NCBI RefSeq assembly: GCF_037996645.1
Contig: NZ_JBBMXV010000005.1
Location: 34,127-98,126, forward strand
Origin: Halalkalicoccus tibetensis
GTDB taxonomy: Archaea; Halobacteriota; Halobacteria; Halobacteriales; Halalkalicoccaceae
Direction of reading: 5' to 3'
DNA: 64,000 bases
Shown here: piece after piece, positions 55,308 to 62,827 of the stretch
Layout: every line of letters starts with the position of its first letter
How positions within the stretch are numbered: position 1 is the first letter of the stretch
Notes under the pieces: model-generated
Told to the model about the DNA's origin: nothing
Database searches by the model: none
The model's input: the letters and a program-made list of their open reading frames with translations, nothing else
Program-made: the position numbers and the translations under genes

Positions 55308-55355
55308 CCTTGTGCAAGGATCCACGTCTGACAATATAACAGTGTTGTACAAAGG
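55308..55355. promoter_or_regulatory. Diverged palindrome over the DUF6788 promoter, site 9
   Basis: Arms CCTTGTGCAAG and GTTGTACAAAGG, 25 bases apart, one or two changes each. The core has a TATA-like GTTATATTG. Same position relative to the start codon as site 2. Confidence 0.75.
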
Positions 55356-55607
55356 AACTGGAATAGTCGCTATCTTCAGAGGGGATACCAAAATAAAAAT
55401 CCGAAGTTCCAGCAAGCGAGGGCGAGCAGAACGGTGTACGTGCATAGCCTCTCGCCAATAAGGACCACACTGAGGACGCTTCTAATCGAGGTTACCTAGT
55501 AGTTTGAGTAAAGATGTCTCCTAGCAAAAAGGGCATTCAGCTGAATTCACCGGAGTACAGGTATCTGAAGGCTTATTGAAGACCGACCTCAAAAGAATGA
55601 CTACACA

Positions 55608-57524
55608 ATGCCTTCGCTTCAAAATATGACCGCTGACGTCAAGGTAGAGAATATCGGTGGTATCGATGCTACCTCAGTCGAGTTCACTCCTGGTGTTACG
55701 ATCCTTGCGGGACGAAACGCGACCAATCGAACCTCGTTTCTTCGATCACTAATGGCTGCCCTTGGTAGTGACCGAGCATCGCTCAAAGGTGACGCCGACC
55801 ACGGCTCGGTTTCGCTTGCGTTCGATGAGGAGACCTATACTCGCGAACTGACACGCACGAATAGTGGTGTCGCGTTCGCCGGTGACCCATACCTCGACGA
55901 TTCACAGCTGGCCGAGCTATTCGCGTTCTTGCTTGAGTCCAATCCGGCTCGACGCGCCGTCGTCCGCAATGACGATCTCCGAGAGCTCATTCTCCGACCG
56001 GTTGATGTCGACGCAATCGAAGCCCGAATTAGCCAATTCCAAGCTGAAAAGCGCAGTATCGACAATCAGCTCTCGGAGCTGTCCGAAGCCGAGCGTGAAC
56101 ACCGTTCACTAGAAGAAGAGCACGCACGCGTCACAAAGCAGCTCGAGGACGCCGAAGCCGACCTCGAAAGCGCGCGTGAGACACTACAAACGGCCCAGCA
56201 ACTCGATTCAGAGAGTTCGGACTCGGAGCAACTCAACGAGTTGCAGGAGACCCAGTCCCAGCTTGAGGACGTCACCTATGACCTTGAGACCGAGCGGGAA
56301 AGCGTTTCTTCGCTTGAAGACGAGCACGCCGAGATCGAAGCGGAGCTTGAGGACCTCCCGACGGTTGATGAGGGCGAACTCGACGATCTAGCCAGCGAGA
56401 TCGAACAGATTCGGGGTCGGAAACGCGAACTCGATGAGATCATCTCCCAGCTCCAGACGGTTATTCAGTTCAACGAGCAGATTACCGACGATGGGGTCAC
56501 TGATCTTCTCGGCGACGAAGCGGCGGCTCAAACGAAAGCAGATGGTAGCTCAGTGACTGATCAGTTGGTCGCAGATCAATCAAACGAGGTCACCTGCTGG
56601 ACGTGTGGCTCGGAAGTCGACACTGATCAGATTGAATCGACGGTCTCGCGTCTCCAAGACCTTCGCCAAGAGAAAGTCCAGCGGCGCAACGAAATTAACC
56701 GAGAACTCGAAGAGATCAAAGCTCGGCGCAAGGACCACGCCGCAACGAGGGACGAACGGACCGAGCTTGAACGGGCGCTCGAAACAACCAAATCAGAACT
56801 GGCGGATCGAACCGATCGAATTGCCGAGCTCGAATCACAGCGGGAGGACCTTCTCGAAGAGATCGAGGACTTAGAGTCGGCCGTTGAAGCTGACGAGGAC
56901 GACGAGGAGCTTCTGGCGGCCCAAAAAGAGGTAACTCAACTCGAACTCAAGCGAGACCGACTCGAACGTCAGCGCGACGCGCTTAAGGACGATATCAAGG
57001 AGCTTGAATCGCGGCTTGAGGAGCGCGAGCAACTCGAGGCTCGCCGTGAAGAGATCAACGAAGAGCTCGACGAGCTTCGAACACGCATCGAGCGTATCGA
57101 ACGCGAGGCAATCGAGGCGTTCAACGAGCATATGGAGACCGTCGTTGAGCTCCTCGATTACGGGAACCTCGCGCGGATTTGGCTCGAATACCGACATGCG
57201 GAGGGCAAGGACGACGCGAGCTTTGAGCTCCATGTGACACGCCAGACGGACGATGGGACGACCTACGAGGATTCGGTCGAGCACCTCAGCGAGAGCGAGC
57301 GCGAAGTAACCGGACTGGTGCTCGCACTGGCAGGTTATCTCGTCCACGACGTCCACGAGGAGATGCCGTTCATCCTGCTGGATTCATTGGAAGCGATCGA
57401 TTCTGAACGCATTGCACAGCTGGTCGAGTATCTCGAGGAGTATGCCTCCTATATCGTGGCTGCACTACTGCCTGAGGACGCGAACGCTCTTAACGACGAC
57501 TATCAACGGATTACAGAGATCTAG
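55608..57524 (+). CDS. Archaea-specific SMC-related protein
   Basis: 638 residues. An N-terminal 'P-loop' region reads ILAGRNATNRTSFLRSLM, where a standard Walker A would be GxxGxGKS, so the lysine is missing. Two long coiled coils (about 130-290 and 350-520) surround a zinc hook CWTCGSE near 328. The C-terminal half has HLSESEREVTGLVLAL (signature-like) and FILLDSLEAID (Walker B with D replaced late). This is the haloarchaeal ASRP type, thought to act in chromosome or plasmid organisation. It is next to the replication and partition genes. Confidence 0.85.
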   Translation: MPSLQNMTADVKVENIGGIDATSVEFTPGVTILAGRNATNRTSFLRSLMAALGSDRASLKGDADHGSVSLAFDEETYTRELTRTNSGVAFAGDPYLDDSQLAELFAFLLESNPARRAVVRNDDLRELILRPVDVDAIEARISQFQAEKRSIDNQLSELSEAEREHRSLEEEHARVTKQLEDAEADLESARETLQTAQQLDSESSDSEQLNELQETQSQLEDVTYDLETERESVSSLEDEHAEIEAELEDLPTVDEGELDDLASEIEQIRGRKRELDEIISQLQTVIQFNEQITDDGVTDLLGDEAAAQTKADGSSVTDQLVADQSNEVTCWTCGSEVDTDQIESTVSRLQDLRQEKVQRRNEINRELEEIKARRKDHAATRDERTELERALETTKSELADRTDRIAELESQREDLLEEIEDLESAVEADEDDEELLAAQKEVTQLELKRDRLERQRDALKDDIKELESRLEEREQLEARREEINEELDELRTRIERIEREAIEAFNEHMETVVELLDYGNLARIWLEYRHAEGKDDASFELHVTRQTDDGTTYEDSVEHLSESEREVTGLVLALAGYLVHDVHEEMPFILLDSLEAIDSERIAQLVEYLEEYASYIVAALLPEDANALNDDYQRITEI

Positions 57525-57552
57525 CGACTACGGTGGGATGGAGAATGTATGA

Positions 57553-57858
57553 TCAGCGGCATTCCCAGTCAACGCTCGCAGTGGTTGCAAGCTCCTCAAC
57601 CAGGGTCTCGATAAGCGGGACTGAGTCGGTCGCCATGTCGAGATCAGGTGAGATGTCGAATACCTCCACAGTAACCGTTTGAGCGTCTTCTAACCGGCCA
57701 TTGTCGACTTCGAAATCGAAGATCGTACGGCTGTAGATGACGATCGTCCGTTCTGCAGACACCTCCAAATGTTCGATCCCCACCCTATCGAACGCTGCGA
57801 GTACATCAACAGTATCACTAAATCGATAACGAACTGCTGGCTGCTCCTTCTCTCTCAT
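57553..57858 (-). CDS. Hypothetical protein
   Basis: 101 residues: PAVRYRFSDTVDVLAAFDRV, IEHLEVSAERTIVIYSRTI and a final VPLIETLVEELATTASV. Regular acidic protein without a recognised family. It lies between the SMC-related gene and the second initiator. Confidence 0.6.
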   Translation of the reverse strand: MREKEQPAVRYRFSDTVDVLAAFDRVGIEHLEVSAERTIVIYSRTIFDFEVDNGRLEDAQTVTVEVFDISPDLDMATDSVPLIETLVEELATTASVDWECR

Positions 57859-58066
57859 TACGTTGAGTAATACAGCTCGCCACTATAGAGGATTGCGACC
57901 ACAAGATATCACGGTCGATAACAGGCACCTATCGTTTGTCGCCGAATTTCGTCGTACACTATCTTGCGAACGACATCTTTCACGGGATGACGTGTACGCT
58001 CGATTGTCAGCCATCCCCCTGGTAGAAACTGCTACCTTTGAGTGGGAATCACTATCTATGGCCTCT

Positions 58067-58088
58067 AACAGCGGTTTTCCTGAGTTAA
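58067..58088. repeat. ORB-2 copy at the 3' end of the second orc1
   Basis: AACAGCGGTTTTCCTGAGTTAA, the inverted form of the 59751 copy. It overlaps the last codons and stop of the initiator gene. Confidence 0.75.
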
Positions 58089-59365
58089 TTGTCGATCCCG
58101 CGAACGTCGATGTCCAGCCATTCAAGATTGCGGTCAGCAAAAGCGTCCTCTACTTTATCTGGATCAACATCGTCGCTAAACTCATGTTCATTCCACTGAC
58201 CACCACCAACGCCCTTGTTGTGGTCAATAGTATTCACAAACCCAAACATCACGAGTTTAGAAAGATGATTGAACATACCACGTTGGGTAAGAGGATCCTT
58301 GCCTGTAGTATCGTAAGTGTGGACGACTCGAGCATATGCAGTATGAATCGTGCGAGTACGAGCTGGTGTAAGGCCCGCCTGTTCGAGATGGGCGAGGGCC
58401 TTGAGGATATACAGCTTCTCATCATCTTGATCAACGATCGATTCGACGATATTGCCATATTCTAGGTCCTTGTCGCCCTGGCGAATGTGAGCTTCCTCAA
58501 TCTGTTCGGATCCGTTCTCCTCGGCGATTTCCGCGGAGCGTCGAAGGAGGCGAATCGCTCGTCGAGCACTTCCCGAAGCTTCCTGGTACGCAAGTGCTGC
58601 ACAAAGAGAGATCGTTTCATAGTTGTACGCCTCATCGTAGAGTGCCAACTCAGCACGAGCATGAAGAATGTCTAGAAGTTCCTGGGCGTTGTAGGCTGGG
58701 AACTTGATTTCGGTCTCACAAAGACTGTCCTTCACTTTAGGAGAGAGGTTCTTTCGGAATGTATAGTCGTTACTGATACCAATAACACCGACACGTACGT
58801 CATCGACATAGCCAATATCACGAGATCGGGGGAGCTCATAGAGAAGTGTGTCATCGTTTCCGATTTTATCAACTTCGTCTAAAATCACAAGAACAGTCCC
58901 TGTTAAGCTATCGAGCTCTTCATACATGATATCGTAGACGTCCTGAGGGGCGTAACCGGTGCCAGTAATCCGATTACCTTTGTCACGAAGTCGATTCACG
59001 ATACCGACTGCAACTTGGTAGGAGGATGTTTTGTGATCGCCTGTGGTGAAGTTCTCACAGTTGATCCAGACAACATTGAGGGTGATCTGCTCATCTTCAG
59101 CAAGTTGTTCGTTCTTACGCTCAATATCTCGCTCAAGGTTTTCTCGGAGGTACTTTGTGGCAGCTGTTTTCCCGACTCCAGTGTCACCGTACAGGAATGC
59201 ATTCTGTGGAGGGCGGCCCTTGTATATCGGCTTGAAAACGCTGGTGTACTGCTGGAGAACATCGTCTCGGCAAAGGATCTGTTCCGGTGTGTAATCCTCT
59301 TCCAGTACCTCGGCATTCTTGATGAGTTCCACATCATCAGCAAAGATCGAGTTAACGTCGTCCAC
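58085..59365 (-). CDS. Orc1/Cdc6 replication initiator (second)
   Basis: 426 residues from GTG 59365. The AAA+ core has DVNSIFADDVELIKNAEVLE, Walker A GDTGVGKT, Walker B VLVILDEVDKIG and sensor 1 GISNDYT. A winged helix is at the end. A longer frame from TTG 59479 exists, but its first 38 residues are encoded by an origin repeat (59447-59471), so the shorter form is preferred, although the TATA box at 59504-59515 would also suit a leaderless start near 59480. Distinct repeats mark its own origin. Confidence 0.93.
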   Translation of the reverse strand: MDDVNSIFADDVELIKNAEVLEEDYTPEQILCRDDVLQQYTSVFKPIYKGRPPQNAFLYGDTGVGKTAATKYLRENLERDIERKNEQLAEDEQITLNVVWINCENFTTGDHKTSSYQVAVGIVNRLRDKGNRITGTGYAPQDVYDIMYEELDSLTGTVLVILDEVDKIGNDDTLLYELPRSRDIGYVDDVRVGVIGISNDYTFRKNLSPKVKDSLCETEIKFPAYNAQELLDILHARAELALYDEAYNYETISLCAALAYQEASGSARRAIRLLRRSAEIAEENGSEQIEEAHIRQGDKDLEYGNIVESIVDQDDEKLYILKALAHLEQAGLTPARTRTIHTAYARVVHTYDTTGKDPLTQRGMFNHLSKLVMFGFVNTIDHNKGVGGGQWNEHEFSDDVDPDKVEDAFADRNLEWLDIDVRGIDN

Positions 59366-59446
59366 GATGAGAAGAGGTGACGTACTCCACCACAATAGTC
59401 TTTCCTGAGTTTCATGGGTTTCCGGAGTTCCATAGAATCCCCCACC

Positions 59447-59774
59447 CTCACACAGCGGTTTTCCTGAGTTACGGCTCAATTCTCTCTGGTAGCGTGAACC
59501 AGCTTAGTATATAAGCAAGAGACAGAATGAGAACAGGTTATTCGGGAAACCTGCTGTCAGATACCGTGCTGTCTAGTGGTTTCTCTCTTCGCTGATACCA
59601 GCAACTACTACTACTACCACTAGAACTATAATAGCTAGTAGTAGTACCGTACACTCGAGATGAAATGAGAAGTTGTCTCTCGTAGTCAACTCAAGAAAAC
59701 TGCTGTGTGAGGTGGTTCTCGCTCTCTCTTCACCTCCCCTTCGTGTGGATAACTCAGGAAAACCGCTGTGTGAG
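59447..59774. other. Predicted replication origin 2 with ORB-2 repeats
   Basis: A 24-mer AACTCAGGAAAACCGCTGTGTGAG is at 59751-59774, a variant at 59688-59711, an inverted copy at 59447-59471, and a weak one at 59541-59560. Between the inverted copies lie a TATA box and an AT-rich repeat of TACTAC/GTAGTA (59609-59652). This is a typical origin layout beside orc1/cdc6, and its repeats differ from those of origin 1. Confidence 0.75.
59504..59515 (-). promoter_or_regulatory. TATA box of the second orc1
   Basis: On the minus strand the sequence reads CTTATATAC, with transcription expected to start near 59480-59486. Confidence 0.6.
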
Positions 59775-59990
59775 TGTTGGGATTCCTGGCTCCGTCGATT
59801 ATCCATCCAGCGGACCTCTCTCGCTTTTTGGCCTCCGAGAATCGTTGTCCAATACACTCGAGCCTCCCCTTCACATTCTCTATGTCGTGAAAATCGGCTC
59901 ACTGATCAATGTTCATTCGCTTCAATATGTCTGCAGGAAGCTCTCTCGAACTGATGATCCTCTAGTCTTGAGATACGCAAATAGGGTCAG

Positions 59991-60446
59991 TTACCGGTAT
60001 AGGGGTGCTGCAACTGACGGAATGATTTCGACAAAGAGTTGATCGAGTACGTCCCATAGGATTCGAGGCGGCGTAGTAGCCTCAACAGTGGCCGCCTGGT
60101 ACACTGGCTTATCGAGCCCCGGATGATCATACTGGAAATGCATCTCTCCATATTCTGGATGATCATCATCCTGATGCCAGCCACAGTGGAACTGGATATT
60201 TGGATCGGCGTAGTCAATCCGAAATTCATCCGGAGATGGGTGTTGTGTCCACTTGACCGTGATTGTCGGGTCCTCAGACCCGATCGGTGAATCAAGCCGG
60301 TCAGGACGTACGTAGGCCTCTAGATAGCGCTTGTCAGCACTCGAAGGGCGATAGTAAACTCGGTTACTGTCTATTTGAGGAACTCGTTGGAGTACATCTT
60401 TGAGAGATGAATAGATGTTCCCGTGATAGTTAGGACCTGGAGGCAT
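59991..60446 (-). CDS. Partner protein of the winged-helix regulator, pair 2 (possible toxin)
   Basis: 151 residues: SLKDVLQRVPQIDSNRVYYR, then a central YADPNIQFHCGWHQDDDHPE and MHFQYDHP, and a final helix ILWDVLDQLFVEIIP. It is the homologue of 38884-39327 with the same cluster of His, Asp and aromatic residues. It follows its regulator with a 9-bp gap. A toxin role is inferred only. Confidence 0.7.
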   Translation of the reverse strand: MPPGPNYHGNIYSSLKDVLQRVPQIDSNRVYYRPSSADKRYLEAYVRPDRLDSPIGSEDPTITVKWTQHPSPDEFRIDYADPNIQFHCGWHQDDDHPEYGEMHFQYDHPGLDKPVYQAATVEATTPPRILWDVLDQLFVEIIPSVAAPLYR

Positions 60447-60455
60447 ATACTATAG

Positions 60456-60947
60456 CTATGCTACTACTTGTCGATCATCTGGAAATCGATCATAGAGCTT
60501 CAGAGCATCTTCAATGATATCGAGACGCGTTTCGACGTGGTCCCATTCGATTGCGATATCACGGCGCCGTTCAGCTTCTGCTTGATCAACAGTAGTGATC
60601 GTAGCACGGAGCGCATTTGGAGTTGAAACGTCGTACGCTGCCTCCCAGGACTCTATTTGGGTGCGAATTTCATTGAGAGACTGCGCTAACTCATCTACAG
60701 AGTGAGCCTCATAGACTTCTCGTACCTCTTCGAGATACTGTGTAACATGATCTGGCGAGTAGAGCGTCCGTTCTCCATTCTCAAGCCGTCTCAGTTGACG
60801 CTCATCAGCAAGCTTCTCGAGATATTTTCTGGCAGTTGCTGGTGAGACCTCCGCCTCGTCAGCGACCCAATGTGCGGTCTGGGGTTCGCTCAGCGATTCT
60901 GCGACCCACTGGACACGATCAGCAGCGGGTTGATCCGTCCAAGTCAT
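60456..60947 (-). CDS. Winged-helix (DUF7342-like) regulator, pair 2
   Basis: 163 residues. HTH: PQTAHWVADEAEVSPATARK and YLEKLADERQLRRLENGERT. Then a helical region (SLNEIRTQIESWEAAYDVST). ATG 60947 has an AATTATTT-type TATA element about 30 bases upstream. It pairs with 59991-60446 in one transcript, as in pair 1. The identity of the two pairs is moderate, so they diverged long ago. Confidence 0.75.
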   Translation of the reverse strand: MTWTDQPAADRVQWVAESLSEPQTAHWVADEAEVSPATARKYLEKLADERQLRRLENGERTLYSPDHVTQYLEEVREVYEAHSVDELAQSLNEIRTQIESWEAAYDVSTPNALRATITTVDQAEAERRRDIAIEWDHVETRLDIIEDALKLYDRFPDDRQVVA

Positions 60948-61009
60948 TGTCTCTTACTACAGACTCTACCACCAAATAATTGGCGCACACTGGATACTAT
61001 TGATTATCG

Positions 61010-61054
61010 CCTTGTGCAACAATGACCAGAGAAGATGACTCTAGTTGCACAAGG
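61010..61054. repeat. CCTTGTGCAAC/GTTGCACAAGG palindrome, site 10
   Basis: Perfect 11-bp arms, 23 bases between. It lies between regulator pair 2 and the iteron arrays of the partition operon. Confidence 0.9.
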
Positions 61055-61129
61055 TTGTGATCTAGACATCCACAGCTGTGCACGAAAAGGCGGCTGTTGA
61101 ATAGGTCGCGTAGAATTTGAAAGGGCTGC

Positions 61130-61309
61130 TACAACCATACGTTACAAACGCCTATTTCAAATGGCCATTGCAAACGCCATACCCGCTATAATTGTCTGTC
61201 TTAAGCCTTCTATCCTCCAAATAGCAAAGTAGAATGTTCGTGATTCCACGATATTACTACAAACGCTTGTTACAAACACTTGCTTCAAACGAATGGTGCA
61301 AACGTTACT
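61130..61309. repeat. Two arrays of four 13-bp iterons before parA
   Basis: Array 1 (61130-61181) and array 2 (61258-61309) each have four units of exactly 13 bp with a CAAACG-type core (one CAACCA, one CAAATG, one CAAACA). The three bases at the unit start follow the same order in both arrays: TAC, TAC, TTC, TGC. The arrays start 128 bp apart. Position and period are those expected of a centromere/operator bound by a plasmid partition protein. Confidence 0.8.
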
Positions 61310-61377
61310 ATCACATGTTGGCTTGATTTGCATTGTCTGACGAAAGCTTATGGTTCAAGCGCTCTCTGATTTGCTCA

Positions 61378-62280
61378 ATGCTCTCATATGCAGTATACAG
61401 CGAAGCCGGGGGCGTAGGGAAGACAACACTTAGCGCGAACCTAGCCGTCGCACACGCCCGAGCAGGATTAGACGTTCTCGTGATCCCCTTAGATCCACAA
61501 GATGGTGATTTGAGCTATCTATTCGACGTAGATCAGGACCGGGCAGATAGTGAGACTGATACACTGGTTCATCATCTCGTCAACCGTGAGAAGGGGGATT
61601 TCCTGGATTTGATACAGACCGTTGAGCACGGTGTCGATATCATTCCAGAACACAATCGACTCGAGGATCTTGGTGAGGCGCTCCGAAAAGAGCAGGAGGC
61701 ACGAAGCGACTTCGGTGAATCATTCCCGATGTGGACACAGCTACAGCGAGTGCTACGGGAAGCAAACGTTCACCAGCAGTATGACGTCTTGATTGTTGAT
61801 CCACCGGCGAGCTCGGGTCCACAACTATACAATGCCTTAGATGCCACTCGGAACCTAGTTCTCCCACTTGAGCCGTCTGGGAAGGGCCAAGCGTCGGTCA
61901 GTGGCTTGGACGACTTAGTTACGAACCTCGAAGAACAGTTAGAGATCAACATTGGCGTCCTCGCCGCAGTCCCGAATCGAGTGAAAGGGACTCGAGATCA
62001 AGATGCAATTATCGAGGAGATCCAGTCACAGGGCTTTGATGTCCCAGTGATCTTCCGTGATCGAACCTCCCTGTTAGAAGGGTGCTGGCGCAAGAAATGC
62101 AGCGCCTTTACCTATATCGATACCCATCGCGATCGCCAGCGTGACTATGAACTTGAGACATTGGCTCAGTTCGATCAACTCGCTCGTCATCTCGAAGCGC
62201 AAGGAAACGTCGATGCACCAAATCCTCCTGAACCAGGTCGTCTAGATCACGAACGTGGAACCAAGGAGGTCCAAGTATGA
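61378..62280 (+). CDS. parA: ParA-family partition ATPase
   Basis: 300 residues from ATG 61378. The deviant Walker A motif SEAGGVGKTT is at 8-17, followed by PLDPQDGDLSYLF and Walker B VLIVDPPASSG. ParA ATPases separate plasmid copies by moving their centromere complex over the nucleoid. The upstream ATG 61333 would put extra residues before the P-loop. The stop overlaps the next gene by 4 bp (ATGA). The iteron arrays end 69 bp upstream. Confidence 0.9.
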   Translation: MLSYAVYSEAGGVGKTTLSANLAVAHARAGLDVLVIPLDPQDGDLSYLFDVDQDRADSETDTLVHHLVNREKGDFLDLIQTVEHGVDIIPEHNRLEDLGEALRKEQEARSDFGESFPMWTQLQRVLREANVHQQYDVLIVDPPASSGPQLYNALDATRNLVLPLEPSGKGQASVSGLDDLVTNLEEQLEINIGVLAAVPNRVKGTRDQDAIIEEIQSQGFDVPVIFRDRTSLLEGCWRKKCSAFTYIDTHRDRQRDYELETLAQFDQLARHLEAQGNVDAPNPPEPGRLDHERGTKEVQV

Positions 62281-62735
62281 CTGGCCTGAAATCGGGCTCG
62301 GGTGACGATCTATGGGGTGATGAACCAGCCGACGAGGACGAAAAGGAGACAACGACTTCCGAATCTGAGTCTGAGTCTGAACCCACGTCGGCTACTGAAG
62401 ACCAGCTGAACGAAACGAGACCTCCGTCAGCTGAATCTCCTTCGCATGGTGAGGATAGAGATCTAGGACCGGTGGAACAGAAACAGCCCTACATCGTTCG
62501 GCGAGCAATTCAGGATAAGTCAGTGCAGTTTGAACGAGACGAGCGGCTGACTTTTTTTGTTCACGATGACGTGATCGAGGGCGAGCGCCAACTCCTTACG
62601 GACGTTGAAACTGCCTTCGGGCGGGATGTCCCCAAATTCGATGTTCGTGAAGCAGTATACCGGGCTGCACTACAGAACCAAGAGGACGTCCTCAACGAAC
62701 TCATAGAAATGGGGTACTCACCTAGTACGGAGTAA
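62277..62735 (+). CDS. ParA partner, presumed centromere-binding protein
   Basis: 152 residues: a disordered, Ser/Glu-rich N-terminal third (TTTSESESESEPTS), then a folded C-terminal half with YIVRRAIQDKSVQFERDERL and FDVREAVYRAALQNQEDVLN, a strand and helices of a small DNA-binding domain. There is no ParB/KorB domain. It overlaps parA, and the upstream iterons are its expected targets. The role is inferred from the operon. Confidence 0.7.
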   Translation: MTGLKSGSGDDLWGDEPADEDEKETTTSESESESEPTSATEDQLNETRPPSAESPSHGEDRDLGPVEQKQPYIVRRAIQDKSVQFERDERLTFFVHDDVIEGERQLLTDVETAFGRDVPKFDVREAVYRAALQNQEDVLNELIEMGYSPSTE

Positions 62736-62827
62736 CGGGAGTTTTGTGAACTACCTCGGGGTTGACCCCAGGCATTGGCCTAATTCCTGTAGAGAACACA
62801 GCTACCAGGCGCTTTCGGCCGAGATAA

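Noticed and set aside
61130..61309. CRISPR array
   Set aside because: Units are 13 bp with no spacers of 30-40 bp; no cas genes in the window. The iteron reading is better.
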